Assembly (NCBI GenBank): GCA_019925095.2
Contig: CM034391.1
Location: 6,166,551-6,230,550, forward strand
Source: Dendrolimus kikuchii
Taxonomy: Eukaryota; Arthropoda; Insecta; Lepidoptera; Lasiocampidae
Reading direction: 5' to 3'
DNA: 64,000 bases
The notes beneath the pieces were generated by a model that ran no database searches, was not told where the DNA came from, and was given only the letters and a program-made list of their open reading frames with translations. This document shows, in pieces, positions 31,715 to 44,642 of this stretch (the first letter of the stretch is position 1; every line of letters begins with the position of its first letter). The position numbers were made by a program, and so were the translations under genes.

Positions 31715-33960
31715 AAAAATATTAACAAACGTATTTTACATTATATTAATTAATTTTACTTATTGCCGCACTCATAGAGCTTAAAAGACGATAAATTGGC
31801 ATTACTTTAAATTAAATAAAAAAAAACTCAACTAAACAAAAGAGCAAACAAAAAAATAATCTTTTACACCATTCTTTTTAAACATAATCAGAAAAAATAT
31901 TACAATGTTTTTTCTTTCAATTTTAGTCTTATTGAGTCTAAAAATAGTTTTTTTTTCAATATTAGAGCACAAAAAGAGACAAGAATGACATGTGGTGCCA
32001 TCTAGGTCATGTAGTATTTACGAGATTACAGAAGTTTTTGACCAGGCAACTATCATTCCTAGTGGTTTTGGTTCAATGGCTTAGGTTATCTTGTTATCAT
32101 TAAGATCTTGTTTCGTAGATCCCAGCACACTTCCCACGAGCATTGTTGTAATTGTAAACAAAGGTCAGTTAAAATGTACTTTGAACAGACATAAAGATAA
32201 TAGTTATCATTATGCATTAGCGGAGATTAATTTTGTGGATAAAGCAAAATGTGTTCTCCAAGATAATAGCAAAATGAAAATCTATCTATAAACGTAACAT
32301 TGTACTGTCGTTTGATACAACCCAAAAACTGTAAGGCATGCTAGCTTCGACATTTAAACCCATCTGTGGTACCAACAATATTAAAGAGCATGGAAATAAA
32401 AATATATGTGACAAACAGACATTGGAGTGAAACATAATCATAGGAGGTCTGGTTCTTATACTTTGACATATAAAACCTTAAAGAAGTACCTGAATAGATT
32501 AGTAGAGCAAAATCCCGGACAGCAAGCGTTAACATCTATCCCAGTTCCTCTCAGTTGTGACGCCAATGACCTCATAAAGTAAACATTCATCAGCTTTGAG
32601 TTACTGTATCCTGGATTATGCCGTCCCTTAACTTTGCCTTTCTTTGCAAGTTCAATTTCATTCCTTAAGTTCAAGTCATCAAAGTTTAATTTCCCCTGTT
32701 CGTGAAGAGTTGATGATACTATCACTATTCTGTAACATAAAGATAGGCCTTGATTATTAATTTACTGTTATTTAAATATAGCAGCTTGTCACTATCATAT
32801 TATAAAACTTTCTGCATGTGTCAAGCCAGCATTTATTTGTTATGTATAATTTGTACATTTGCTCTTGCTTGTAGTGGTGGATGCTGGCAGTAGTTGGAGT
32901 GTTGGTGCTTTCTTGTAGTAGGGTGAAAAAATAGACATTGTTTCTTTCAGGGATTTATCCTCATACTAGTTGAGCTGGGATGGTGATCCCTGGGTTCAGC
33001 TTAGCAGTAGTTGAAGTCATATGTTACGACTAATAGCAACTCAACTCGTAGGGACTCAATAGCAACTTGATAGGAACTCATAGGGACTCAATAGCAACAA
33101 AGTAGTTGTGAGCGTTATTTATAGTAATGCCATAATATTAAAGTAGCCTAAAAGCTGGCCGCAGCATCAGCAAAATGCTGTATGTTGAACCGTACTTGTT
33201 ATTTAAACACTTTTTTACATATAAAAGAATGGGAAAAAGAGAGAGACATTATCATTATGATTCATAAAAATAATTATAAATATTATCTAAACAATATTAA
33301 AAACTCTAACTTATGAGCTTTATGATGTCATAATTTCCTAAACTGATACAAATCCAAAGATTCAGAAATATTTTGAACGTAAATATAAGGTATTATTGTT
33401 GATATTATGACTACAATTATACACAATGGAAGCCACTAAAAACTCATGGCAATGAATATTATGCAAAAATAGACAAGGCTATTGCTCTATTAATTATGCC
33501 GAAAAGGTTTCCTTTCATTACCAAAGTAGGTACATATATATATAAACAAACAATCATTTGTATTTATGAAGCAATTTACTGCTCACTTAACATAGCAGTG
33601 TTAACAACTGTAATTGGCGTAAGCAGGTCATATTGTATAAGTGGAATTAATGTTGTTCCTATTCTATTGTTGTATGAACAATGAGTGTTTATAATAATTT
33701 TTAGAGTTCCATGCCAAAGAACAAAAGACATAATCCATAATAATTCATCATATCTATCAGTTTTAGCAAGTAGCAAAGTCACTTGCAACATATAAACAAA
33801 ACGAGCACCAGAAACATTCACCAGCTGCATTACTCATTGACACCAAACACTATGTGTACCATTTGAAGTCTTGAAACTTTCATTTTAACCTGACCCCGCA
33901 CAGATGCAAAACTGGCACTATTATAATGTGGATTTAAATTTTTTTCTAAAATTATTTTAC
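31715..33960 (-). other. Dehydrogenase introns 2 and 3 with flanks
   Basis: Apart from exon 3, this holds AT-rich intron sequence. A short repeat GGACTCAATAGCAAC occurs at 33050 and 33088. No transposon recognised. Confidence 0.5.
32490..32729 (-). CDS. Retinol-dehydrogenase-like SDR, exon 3 (catalytic Ser, Tyr, Lys)
   Basis: The acceptor is CAG at 32732-32730. The frame reads IVIVSS (catalytic Ser 179 or 180), then NPGYSNSK with the YxxxK active site at residues 215-219, then CPGF with the PG motif at 245-246. Two possible donors occur: GTACTT at 32489 and GTTTTA six codons later. Only the first keeps phase with the next exon (AG plus A gives Arg), so I use it. The GT at 32489 is therefore inferred from the reading frame. 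Confidence 0.9.
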
Positions 33961-34196
33961 CTGCTTGGTGTGGCTCTCCTCAAATGATCAATAAGCAAAT
34001 TAGTCAAATAGAAATGTCCCAAATGGTTAACACCCATATGTAACTCGAACCCGTCTTTTGTCTTTGCATCATCTTTAAGAGGGACATAAACTCCAGCATT
34101 GTTAATCAACACATCTATTTTGTGGAAACCAGCTTTAACTACTTCCACAAAGTTTTCTATGGATTCAAATGATGATAGGTCCAGTTGCATAGGAAT
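33961..34196 (-). CDS. Retinol-dehydrogenase-like SDR, exon 2 (NNAG motif)
   Basis: The acceptor is CAG at 34199-34197 and the donor GTAAAA starts at 33960. Residues 96-173 include LDLSS (adenine-pocket aspartate at 101), the structural NNAG motif at 127-130 and GVNHLGHFYLTNLL, all typical of RDH11-14 proteins. The exon ends with AG of a split Arg codon. Intron 1 before it is 3,380 bp and carries a large fold-back element. Confidence 0.93.
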
Positions 34197-34895
34197 CTGC
34201 AAGTATAGAAATTACTTATAATAAAAAAAATCCATGCTAAATAAATCAATTAATAGTGAGATATGTAATTTGTTTTTGTTCTAGAAAACCACTTGAAATT
34301 GAATTATAACATGACTAGTGGCCACACACCTAGGAGTTACACACCCTGTGGTAATGCATTCATGTTACTGATGGCAGAGTATCTACTTTACCCTCATTAT
34401 TTTATTTTGGTTAATGTGTAGAATATCTTTATAATCTCTATTGTTTTGATATATCTATAGAATGAATCTTATATTATCTTAATATACGAGTACATGTATA
34501 TATATATTTAAACCAAATTTAAAGTCTGAATATAAAAAATGTGTAATTTTCTTGTTCCGTGGTTATGCATATTTACCATGTATATATAATTATATATTAC
34601 ATTTGCAGACTAATCCCTAAATTAAATAAGTAATCATGTTTTTATCACAAATAGGTAATTTGTGATGCTAAAATTATACATTATTTCTATTGATATGACA
34701 CACATATTAAACATAATTAAGTAATTGCATTGTTTATAATTTTTTTGCCTAAATGGTGGATTACCAATGATTTTAATGTCATTATATTACTATAGCAATG
34801 CATAATAATGAAATAATAATAATATATGCATGTATATTTCGTACCCCATGACTCATTCTTAAGAAGGATAATTATTTTAGCAAAAAAATGTTTTG

Positions 34896-37337
34896 ATTGA
34901 ACTTTAAATTAGTGGTCACTGAATTTTAAGTAGTGGGGGGAGAGATGTGAGAGGGGAAGAGTTCTTCTCCCTTCTGCAACCCCCATGTTTAGGAGACGTG
35001 CAGTTCTTGAGATATTAATTTTTTTATTCATTTGTTTCGTTATATTGCAATATGGTGACCAGTCTGTCCTGGCACTTGCCGGCCACTACGGCCGCACTCT
35101 CTCTTCGCTCACTCCGTTTGTGCACTTTGGTTTAAAGTCTATCAAGTCTAACTTAACCTAAGTCACTGTTCTGGTCACTGGTTGCAACTTTTAACTAAAG
35201 CCCACAAGTCAAGTGAGCTTGCCATGGCAGTGGTCAGCGAGTGTCACAAATTATTTGTAACCATAGTTGCAATGTATAAGCAAGAAATAATATTTTCATA
35301 TTTAAAAATCAATATACTAATTTCAAACTTGTTTACTAAACTCAAAAACAGTTTTAGTGTTTATACATTAAGCATAAGTATAGTCGTAAACACAAATCAC
35401 ACTTTGTTATCAACAAAAGTGGCATAACCTTGTTTATCAAACATATTTTTGTTTTTACCATTATTCATTCAAAACTTGGGCTAAACTTTTGCAGAGAGTG
35501 TCATCACATTAACGGAAATTAAGTTTAGGGGTATACATACGCCTTATATAAAGACACTAGACCTGTTATTTGGGCTAGGGAACATGTTTTTAGGGTCCAC
35601 CAACAAGTTTTGAATGAATAATCGGAAAAACAAAAATACATTTGATAAACAAGGTTATGTCACAACAATTACACAATAAATTATAACACCACACAAAGTC
35701 ACAAACACAGAACTAAGAACAAAACTTATACACATACTCACACCAACGCGCACTACCACCGCATTGCATTACACACACACTTCACAAACAAACCAAAACA
35801 CACAAAGAGCTTAAAAGATAATAACCTAGGCACAGAAAGGAAAAACACCACACATGGCACTAGATAAGATAATATAATAGGTATAGACATAAGGCACACA
35901 CTGCACATGCACTTCCTCATAACACTAGCATGTAACAGATACACTCTACATTAGTATAAGTTTAGTATTAAAATTGGAATAAATTAATATAATAAGTTAT
36001 TCTTAAGGTACACACCACAACATAAAAATCACTAAATTAATGTCACACACAGTAACAAAAATAAAAAATAAGTGTGTATGTACTATAAAAACTTTCATAG
36101 AAATTAAGTTGTGAAAAGGACTCGAGTCCCTAGAGTTGTTAAAAAAAAAACAAGGTTATGTCACTTTTCTTGCTTTTTCAGTTTGATTTGTGTTTAGGAA
36201 TACACTTACACCTGATGTATAAACCCTAAAACTGTTTTTTAATTTAGTAAACAAGTTTTGAATTAGTTATTGTAATTTTAAAGTTCATAATAATAAATCA
36301 CAGTACTGTCACTTTTTTACTTTACATTGATAATAGGCATAAGAAAGAAAAAAAAATGTTAACAATTCGACATGTCAATAATATCGATTTTTAAATACGA
36401 AAATTGTTTTTTTTTTGCTTATATATTGCGAGTTTAAATTAGTATGTTTTTAAATGATTTATTTATATTAAAAAAAATCGATGTATAATTTGCTATACTC
36501 TATTTGCTGCCTTTTTTATTCTATTTCTCTTTTAGTTCAAGTTCAGTTCAGTTCAAATCAATGGTGTAATGTGGTTAACATTATTTATTGAAGAATTACA
36601 TCATACATTCATAAATTATGAGGAACTAATTCGAAACGTATTCGCTCGGGCGCCGGGGACGGGACGCGCGAACGACTTGAATCGCATCATAAGTACCACT
36701 GTCTTTGCGGCTTGCGAATCATTTCTTTTTTGGGAGGGCGGGCCCCTGCGCTCCTGGTGGGAGCGGTAAGAGACGCGGCGGGGACGAGGCAAGCGATTTG
36801 ATTTAGGGATATCCTTACAGTTTATTTATAGCCCCTAAGGTTGTGAGGGGTGATCGAAAGTCGCGACCAGTGACTAAAACAGTGAGTTGGTTGGGTTAGT
36901 GTTTAGATCAAAGCGCACGAGCCGAGCGAGCAAAGCAAGCGTGCAGTGGCAGGGGCCGGCGAGCGCCAGAACCGACCATTTATTCATTGATAACTATTTA
37001 AATGATGGTTATAAATCGGTTGTGACATTTGCTGACCGCTGTCATGGCACACTCGCTTTGCTTGCTTGGTTTATGGACTTTAGTCTGCATGTTTAGACTG
37101 TATTAAATGTTTTTTACATTCACCGCTACCTTTCTTCTGCATTTGTCGTCTTTAGACATAAGAAATAAGTACACCATTTTTGAAAAAATTAGTAAAGTAA
37201 CGTTTTCAAAAAAAATCATATCTCAAAAACTACATGTCTCCTAGACATGGGGGTTGCAGAAGGGAGAAGTACTCCTCCCCCCTTCTCCCTCCGCCCCTCC
37301 ACTACTTAAAATTCAGTGACCACTATGTAAAGTTCAA
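34896..37337. mobile_element. Large fold-back (inverted-repeat) element in dehydrogenase intron 1
   Basis: The outer arms 34896-35025 and 37211-37337 are inverted copies: TAGTGGTCACTGAATTTTAAGT at the left equals the reverse of ACTTAAAATTCAGTGACCACTA at the right, continuing through TTCTGCAACCCCCATG and AGATAT. Further inverted pairs lie inside: 35055-35190 with 36860-36985; 35207-35249 with 37021-37068; 35312-35432 with 36147-36262; and 35425-35480 with 35605-35660. No transposase is recognisable. GC-rich pieces at 36640-36780 and 36900-36980 carry short frames without domains. Confidence 0.75.
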
Positions 37338-37576
37338 CCTATATTACTCCTAAACTTAAATTACCCTTAATCTCATGCCACTCTGTGTCAAAGTGCAGCC
37401 AACGTTTCTAATCATGCTTATTATTGCTAAGATTTAGATAAGAATTTTAAACATCACGATCATTTTGTTATAGCATGAAGTGTTCGTAGAAAATCAGAAT
37501 GCTCTGCCTCTGATAAAGAGAATGTATAAAAATACTATGATATATAGATATTTAAAATATAAAATAATAAACTTAC

Positions 37577-37861
37577 AAGTTCGCCACCACTAGGCTGCTC
37601 TTTACGAATTTCAGCGATTGCTTCCTTAGCTTTCGTAATATCTCTGCACGCAAATATCACGCGAGCTTTTCTTCTTATCAAGGTTTTGGCGGTTTCATAA
37701 CCAATACCACTGTTTGCTCCGGTAATAAGGAAAGTTTTGCCCCTCAAACACGTATTACTTGTACATTTTGCCCAACTTCTCGACCTCCACTTTCGTATTA
37801 GTCCTAAAGCCACAATCACTGATATAGGTACGGCGGCGTATACAACGTGAGACGAAACCAT
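37577..37861 (-). CDS. Retinol-dehydrogenase-like SDR, exon 1 (N-terminal anchor and NAD(P) site)
   Basis: This is the first coding exon of a classical short-chain dehydrogenase of the RDH11/12/13-like type, enzymes that use NADP(H) to interconvert retinol and retinal or similar lipids at the endoplasmic reticulum or mitochondrial membrane. The ATG is at 37861-37859; the open frame extends only two codons further up and has no other ATG there. Residues 5-22 form a hydrophobic anchor followed by basic residues. Residues 47-54 are TGANSGIG, the cofactor-binding TGxxxGxG motif, and CRD near residue 75 favours NADP. The donor GTAAGT begins at 37576 in phase 0. The five exons join to 334 residues, the usual family length. 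Substrate cannot be read from the sequence. Confidence 0.92.
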
Positions 37862-38820
37862 ATTCAAAAATTAATATAAACAATTAGTTTCGTAACAACT
37901 CCTAAAGGCGATCACCACAGAGTACTTTACATATACGAGTAGCGATCACTTGAAACGTGAATGTCGTCAGAACCCAAAATCAGATGTTGGACAAGTGTCA
38001 AAGAAATGTCATACGGTCAAAGGTCAAAAGTTGTTTCCATCCTAGTGGTTCTCCCCTACAAAAACTTAAAATTAAAAATATATGGAAACCAGCGCCCTCT
38101 AGGGTGTAAGGTTAAGGGTAAATATTATACGTAGTTTCCATTTAGTGAAGTTAAGATGGCGCTGTACTGCATCATTGAATGATGACAACGCGCTGATGAG
38201 ATGCTGAAAGCAAAATATATATTGAAGTTGTAGCTGGCCCTATAGAAAAACTTTAGAGTTCTCAATTCAAATAAACTGGTTACCTAGCTACAACTACAAA
38301 ATAACAGAGACATTTTGGCAGTGTCATTGAAAAGTTAAAAGTGCAATAAAAACAATTTAAAACTGTTATCTAAATTATAGTTACCAGTGATCTTAAGTTA
38401 CTAACGTAACTATCCATCAGGAATCCACATTCTGCTAGGATAGGTGAGTTTACCTACAATAATATAAACCACAAGTGATGGTCATATTTGGTGAATCACT
38501 CACACGTTTTTACAATAAAATTATTCTGTGAACCATTTTTTTTTTACTGTTGGTATAAATTATCAAGAGTTTGATTTTAGTTTTTCAAACTATAATTTTA
38601 TTCTATCTTTAATCTTTATTCCAATTTAGAATAAGTCAAAAGTACCATCTAGTGGCATTTACTTCTCAACTGAAACGCTATCTAGCGGTATTTATAGGAA
38701 TATGATACCGATTGGGATACCATCTATCGGGTGAAGTGGTGGGTATTTTGATATTTTATGAGGTTCATCTATTTTATATCTAGTACTGTAGTAACCTATG
38801 ATTGTTTCGTTCAGAACACA
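37862..38820. other. Region upstream of the dehydrogenase gene
   Basis: This should hold the dehydrogenase promoter and 5' UTR, but I see no convincing TATA or initiator. Around 38440-38460 a good donor-like GTGAGTTT on the + strand follows unique sequence; it could mark a non-coding first exon of a divergent transcript, which is speculation. Confidence 0.3.
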
Positions 38821-38824
38821 GAGA

Positions 38825-38828
<4 letters not shown>

Positions 38829-38906
<78 letters not shown>
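38829..38906. repeat. (TA)n array
   Basis: About 78 bp of TA dinucleotides. Confidence 0.95.
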
Positions 38907-38907
<1 letters not shown>

Positions 38908-40940
38908 GGTTAGTTCAAAGTTAGAAATAATTTATGAGAGATGGTATTCACTTTAAGTATCATTTTGATATCGTAACAGTAAGCAGTTTTGACCAGAAAA
39001 TATTTATTGACGGATACTAGAATATAAAGTGCTTGTTCATCTTGATATAGAACACATTATCTTCGTAAAAATTCAGTGTTATCCTTCTGATATTAATACT
39101 GATACCGATAATAATCAAGAACAATCCAAAGCTGAGCGATATGGAATTGAAAATGTCGAACTGGATATATGATATAATATAAATGTATCCGCAGCACATT
39201 TGAATCACGATAGTATCGAAATTCTTATACTGTCGTATGTATAATTGTATATGCTTCCAAAGTAGATATTCTCCTAATGTCCTAGACATTAGAATAAAAC
39301 TACGTGAAGTCTCGGCATGTGGACTACAAAGTTAGAATGTATCTGAAAAGCATTTGGAGGACATTGAGAGGCGGATCACGGCAATCGCCGACTAAAATGT
39401 TTTATTAATTTAATTCCAGCTTTGTACTACATATAAAATGATTTTGCCAGGAACTTAGGATGATGTTGCGCTGTGTAATTTTATTTTCTAAAAATTTATA
39501 ATATTATTTTACGTTATTATGTAATATTACAATAATAATACTTTAAACTTAACAATAATTTATGATGTTAGATAGTTTTTGAGTAACAATAACGTATGTG
39601 TTTTTTGAAAAATATGAACTGTTTAATGAAATGTGGCCTTTTGAGTTGTCATCAGAATTTCATTATAGTTATAGATAACAGTCAAAATCTACAGCTAATA
39701 TTTTATAGTCTACAGAAAAACCATACGTAAGACAAGACTGCATAGACTTGGTTCTTTTGCTTGTCATTGTTGTGATTAAAACTGGCGCCATTTATATTCT
39801 GTTGTTGTATAAAATGGCGCCAAAAATTTAAAATGTTACTCAGATTTTCGCTCTTTGAAAAAGTAAAAGTAAGTTTCACATTGAATTTAGTGAGAAGTAT
39901 AAATATACTGCTTTTTCAATTAAATAACTGTGCAAGTGAAATACTGGATTATTTTATTTTCGTTAGACTTCGCTATATAACATTAAAATCCGTAATATCT
40001 GACGACCGTGACAAAGGAATGGATTGTGCAAAATTATGCAGATGTACAATCCATAAGAATTTCAAAAGTGCACACCTCCGATAGAACAAGAACCCTTAAG
40101 GTAAATAAATAATGATGTTCTAATATCTGCACTGTGAATTATCTATGGATCTCATGACTTGTGTGAGCGGGACCAGCTTGTCGATATATCCCTAGAAGAT
40201 ATTTTATTTATTATAATGGTCGCCGTTTTCACACATTGAAATGAGCTTTTCTGAAAGATCAAGGAAATAAGTACACAACAATTACATTTTAACCAGATGT
40301 TGTGTCCAGAAGACTTCGATCAGAATTAGTAAAGTAAGAAAGCTTTACTGAGATCATAGTACATAGTATGAAATGAATAACGAGTTCCAAAAAGGAAATT
40401 AAGATTTTGAATTTGCTCAAGAGCCTGAATGAATGAATGAATATGAATCTTATTGGAATAAATTGAAAAGTAATAACACTGCAACTTTCCTTGGTGTGGA
40501 GGATTTTGAAGGACAACTTATACAAAGTATAACATTTTCTACGTTTTTATCTTTGCCCCAAGTGAAATTTTATGGATCCTTTGTTCATTTAAGAAAATAA
40601 AATACGGTCAGATGGCTTGCACAGAGTTCATATGAACGAGATAGAATGATGAACACGTTAGAACAATCCAAAGCCTAGAGTTCGAGAGGATCCATACTGT
40701 GGACGCGCTCAGGTTGAACAGTGCAAATGATGCTGCGCATACGCATCGCCGGGCCCGGAGTGTGTTGAAATTTTTTAGAATGTATTATTTTTCATAATTT
40801 AAATTTATATGTAATATCATTTCTTTATTTTTTTGTTTATGTCATTTGTAAGAAAATTTTCCTAAGGCAAGTCAATATAATATTCACGGAAGCGAATTTT
40901 ATTTTTTTACGTTTTCGCTAATAAGATATTTATAATACAA
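38907..40940. other. AT-rich intergenic DNA, nothing recognised
   Basis: Small inverted motif at 39783-39820 (TGGCGCCA repeated, TGGCGCCATTTA and AAATGGCGCCA) and a short (GAAT)n at 40428-40440. The frames at 39017-39289 and 39833-40084 have no recognisable domain. Confidence 0.45.
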
Positions 40941-41454
40941 ACTAGAGTTTACCCCGCGGCTGAGCCGCGGGTTAACCTCTAGTTCCTGCTTCTTGTTTAA
41001 AGAGCAGGCGTTAATACAGGTTACAATGTACACCATTTTTATGTTAGTGCCATTTGCACCCGAAAAATTCACTTCATTTTATATCGCAAACTCGATGCTT
41101 GATATATTCTCATGCCGATCTCCTGGCATGAGTATATATGTCCATTTTCGGCATTAAAACTACATTTAAACAAAATTACAATAAAAACGATCCAGTATTC
41201 CCAGTGTTTTCCGAAAACTTAACAGAAAGACATATCGAGTTACTATCGCATTTTTATAGACGATGCATTTTTATATCTATGAACTTGTGAAATGATTGGT
41301 CTCATCCAAACTTTCATCTTCTATTACAAACAGTCCTAGTTTTATTTATCTATCCCCCGTCAATGAAAACTACAAAAATGACAAAAGGGACAACATCAGC
41401 AAAAAGGACAAAAAGAGCAACATGGACAAAAAGGACAAAAAAGAGTCGAAGAGC

Positions 41455-41945
41455 AGAAGAGCAAAAGAGCAAAAGAGCAAAAGAGCAAAAGAGCAAAAGA
41501 GCAAAAGAGCAAAAGAGCAAAAGAGCAAAAGAGCAAAAGAGCAAAAGGGCAAAAGGGCAAAAGGGCAAAAGGGCAAAAGGGCAAAAGGGCAAAAGGGCAA
41601 AAGGGCAAAAGGGCAAAAGGGCAAAAGGGCAAAAGGGCAAAAGGGCAAAAGGGCAAAAGGGCAAAAGGGCAAAAGGGCAAAAGGGCAAAAGGGCAAAAGG
41701 GCAAAAGGGCAAAAGGGCAAAAGGGCAAAAGGGCAAAAGGGCAAAAGGGCAAAAGGGCAAAAGGGCAAAAGGGCAAAAGGGCAAAAGGGCAAAAGGGCAA
41801 AAGGGCAAAAGGGCAAAAGGGCAAAAGGGCAAAAGGGCAAAAGGGCAAAAGGGCAAAAGGGCAAAAGGGCAAAAGGGCAAAAGGGCAAAAGGGAAAAAGG
41901 GCAAAAGGGAAAAAGGGCAAAAGGGAAAAAGGGCAAAAGGGCAAA
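41455..41945. repeat. 8-bp satellite, GCAAAAGR
   Basis: About sixty units: first GCAAAAGA (41455-41545), then GCAAAAGG (41545-41945), with a few GAAAAAGG variants at the right end. Because 8 bp times 3 is 24, all frames stay open and give repeating KRAKGQKG-type or FALLPFCP-type peptides on both strands; these are not genes. Confidence 0.95.
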
Positions 41946-42290
41946 ATAACCAAAATGATGAAAATGGCAAATCACAAAACCAACCAAAGCCTGTCCCACT
42001 TTTGGGATAATCTTTACATAAATCTATCCCAAAATCTATCCCATTATCCGGGATGAAAAATATCCCATGTCCACCCTCGGTATTCAAATTACATATGTAC
42101 CGAGTATCAGCCAAATCGGTCCAAAAGTCTTTCCGTAAAAGGATAACAAACAGAGAGACAAATATACTTTTATCCCGGAAACTATCCCATTTTCCGGGAT
42201 AAAAAGTATCCTATGTTCATTCTCGGCATCGAAAATATATATATACTGAGTTTCAGCCAAATCGGTCCAGTAGTTTTTACGTGAAAACGG

Positions 42291-42291
42291 A

Positions 42292-42340
<49 letters not shown>

Positions 42341-42341
42341 G
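42291..42341. repeat. (CAGA)n microsatellite
   Basis: About twelve units, the reverse complement of the (TCTG)n at the same place in element A. Confidence 0.95.
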
Positions 42342-42371
42342 TTACTTTCGCATTTATAATATTAATAGGGA

Positions 42372-44500
42372 TTATTTCATCTGTAACACTGGATCTACCA
42401 TTAATAATTACAATCCTTAATCGTTCCTGTTGAAACAAAGTGATAGATGTGAAATCTATACATACTTGGAAAAAACTTAATTTATTATGAAAGAAAACAA
42501 CTAAAGATGTTTAAATAAAACAATTTTTAGCTGGGCTGTTTATTTAATACATAAGGGACAACTAGATAAAAATCTGGATTCCAGACTAGGAAAAACAATT
42601 GATATGATAACGTTAAGAATAATAAGTATGAAATACCAATTTAAATGCATTTACGAAATAGATACAATAGATTAGTTCAAAAACGTCTAAACAATATGTT
42701 TATCGTAGAGATTTAGAAAATTGTTAATGATTATTTTCTTATACATTTAATAAGTTATATAACTGTTTAAACGTTTTCCAAATACGGATTAATAAAGAAT
42801 AACACTTAACGTTTAATTTGCTTTAACCTGTATACAATCATCATTATTCTTATAATTATACCAGCATTCATATATATGGCGAATTATTGTAACAGGTAAT
42901 AAAAATGTTAAAGTATTTTTCATTACTCAGTACTGGCAAGACCTTAGTTAAGATTATAATAACACATTTAAATGCATTAAGTAAGCACTTTGATGTGATA
43001 AAAATAGAGGAAGATTGAAATTAGATTACCATGTATTAAATTAAGGGAATGAAGGATTTTAATATCATTTCAACAGTTCGTTTTACCTGCGCAGGCAGGT
43101 TTGATTAAGGTACATTTTAGTAGACAGTATTTAATATATTGAATATACCATATACCTAAATATATGTTTAAATAATAATAAAATGGATATTATTTCAATA
43201 TTTATATACAATTTCGTCAATATTAGATAAAATGAGAGTTTATTAAATTCCCCTATCTAATTTTAATTGGAAACGCACGTGAACTTTATCACATACAGCA
43301 TTTGAAAAAAGAATTCTTAGAAGTCTGGCAGCAAGCAATGACTTTAATAAGACCGAGTGCACACAGCTCCAAACAAGGCCAATAGATATGCTTCATTTCG
43401 TCAAACGGTCGAACGGTTGAGTTTCTTTGATGGTTAACCACGTGGTAATCGCTCACGGTAGCAAACGGATGATCGATGGCCCTGTGTGTTCCTTGTCTAA
43501 GAAAATAGAAAGATTTAATGCAACCTTTTTACAAACACAGATCGCAGAATATTTAAGTAGAAAAGTAAAAATAAAATTATAAGATCCTTCGATAAAAACA
43601 ATGTAACCAATTTTAATTATAAAATCACACACATGCCTAAAATGACAGAATACAAACCATTTAAGTTTACAACGATTGGCACCATTAGTTAAAAATAATA
43701 ATATCCACATTTTGTGCCCTTTATTTTATAATATTTCAATGGAATGTAGTGTAACAAAACCACCACTAGGTAATCTAGTGTCCTCAAGAGCAATGTAGCA
43801 TTATCAACACTTGTAAAGTTTCATAGTTATCGCCACTCAGTAGACTGCAGAGAAAAAAGCAGCGGCAATATACTAGTTGAGATATTATTGGCTCATCCCT
43901 AACTAGCCTGTTTACGAATACATCTTCGATATTAAAATATTCAATAGGAGATAATATAAAGCAATATAGGTAAGTATATGTAATAATGTAAGAACCAAAA
44001 ATTTCCATAGACAAGAGAATAGATAATAGTACTTAATCTTTGACAACATTATGTTCGCGTGTATTTTTGTATAAAATTATATTAATATCATACATAGATT
44101 TATTTGATGATAAATATTACATTTTTACAACGACTTGGATAGATTATATTACGGTAATAATAATAATTTTAAACTATTGTCAAATAACAGAAACAATAAC
44201 AAAAAAATGTACTTTTAACTAGGTTCACAAACTTCTATAATTCTCAAAAATCATTAAACTAAACAGATGCGCATCCATTGGATTGAACATAACAATAATA
44301 AACTATTTATTGAACTACTAATGTAATGATTTTTGATTACATATTAAATAACTTTTAAGCAAATATTATTTTTTACCTATGTATTTTAAATGTTGTTATG
44401 AATAATGCAAACAATCGTCTTTTAAGAGCATTTTTTTAGATACTTCACACGATTCTTAAAACATACACTTTATTTGAGACTCATATAGGAAGTTACGAAA
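42372..44500. other. AT-rich intergenic DNA, nothing recognised
   Basis: Lies between element D and the 3' end of the MYND gene; part may be that gene's 3' UTR. No open frame with domain features. Confidence 0.45.
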
Positions 44501-44503
44501 TTA

Positions 44504-44509
44504 TTTATT
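44504..44509 (-). terminator. Candidate polyadenylation signal of the MYND gene
   Basis: This is an AATAAA hexamer on the - strand, 134 bases past the stop codon; a second lies at 44474-44469. Both are plausible but the region is AT-rich, so chance matches are likely. Confidence 0.35.
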
Positions 44510-44642
44510 TAAAGAACAATTATTATTTAAGCAGTAGACATACAATGTACCATCTCTTTACCAACATTTTGATTAATAACCGTAGCCTGCCAACATTTAC
44601 AAGCGGCAATACTTAGATACTACATTTTTAAATAAGTTACTC

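Larger units (their letters stand above)
40942..42371 (-). mobile_element. Helitron-like element D with internal 8-bp satellite
   Basis: On the - strand it starts TCCCTATTAATATTATAAAT at 42371 and ends GCCGCGGGGTAAACTCTAG at 40942, followed by T. The 3' end is a near-perfect 44-bp palindrome around CCCGCGGCTGAGCCGCGGG. The flanks of the satellite match element A (TTTTCATCATTTTGGTTATTTTG type against TTTTCGTCATTTTG). No Helitron protein is encoded, so it is non-autonomous. Confidence 0.78.

Noticed and set aside
41455..41945. Possible CRISPR-like array
   Set aside because: Uniform 8-bp tandem units without spacers, in a eukaryotic transposon.
41296..42114. Five overlapping open frames of 185-254 codons with Lys/Arg- or Phe/Pro-rich repeats on both strands
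   Set aside because: All come from an 8-bp satellite without stop words; open in several frames on both strands at once, which marks them as artefacts.
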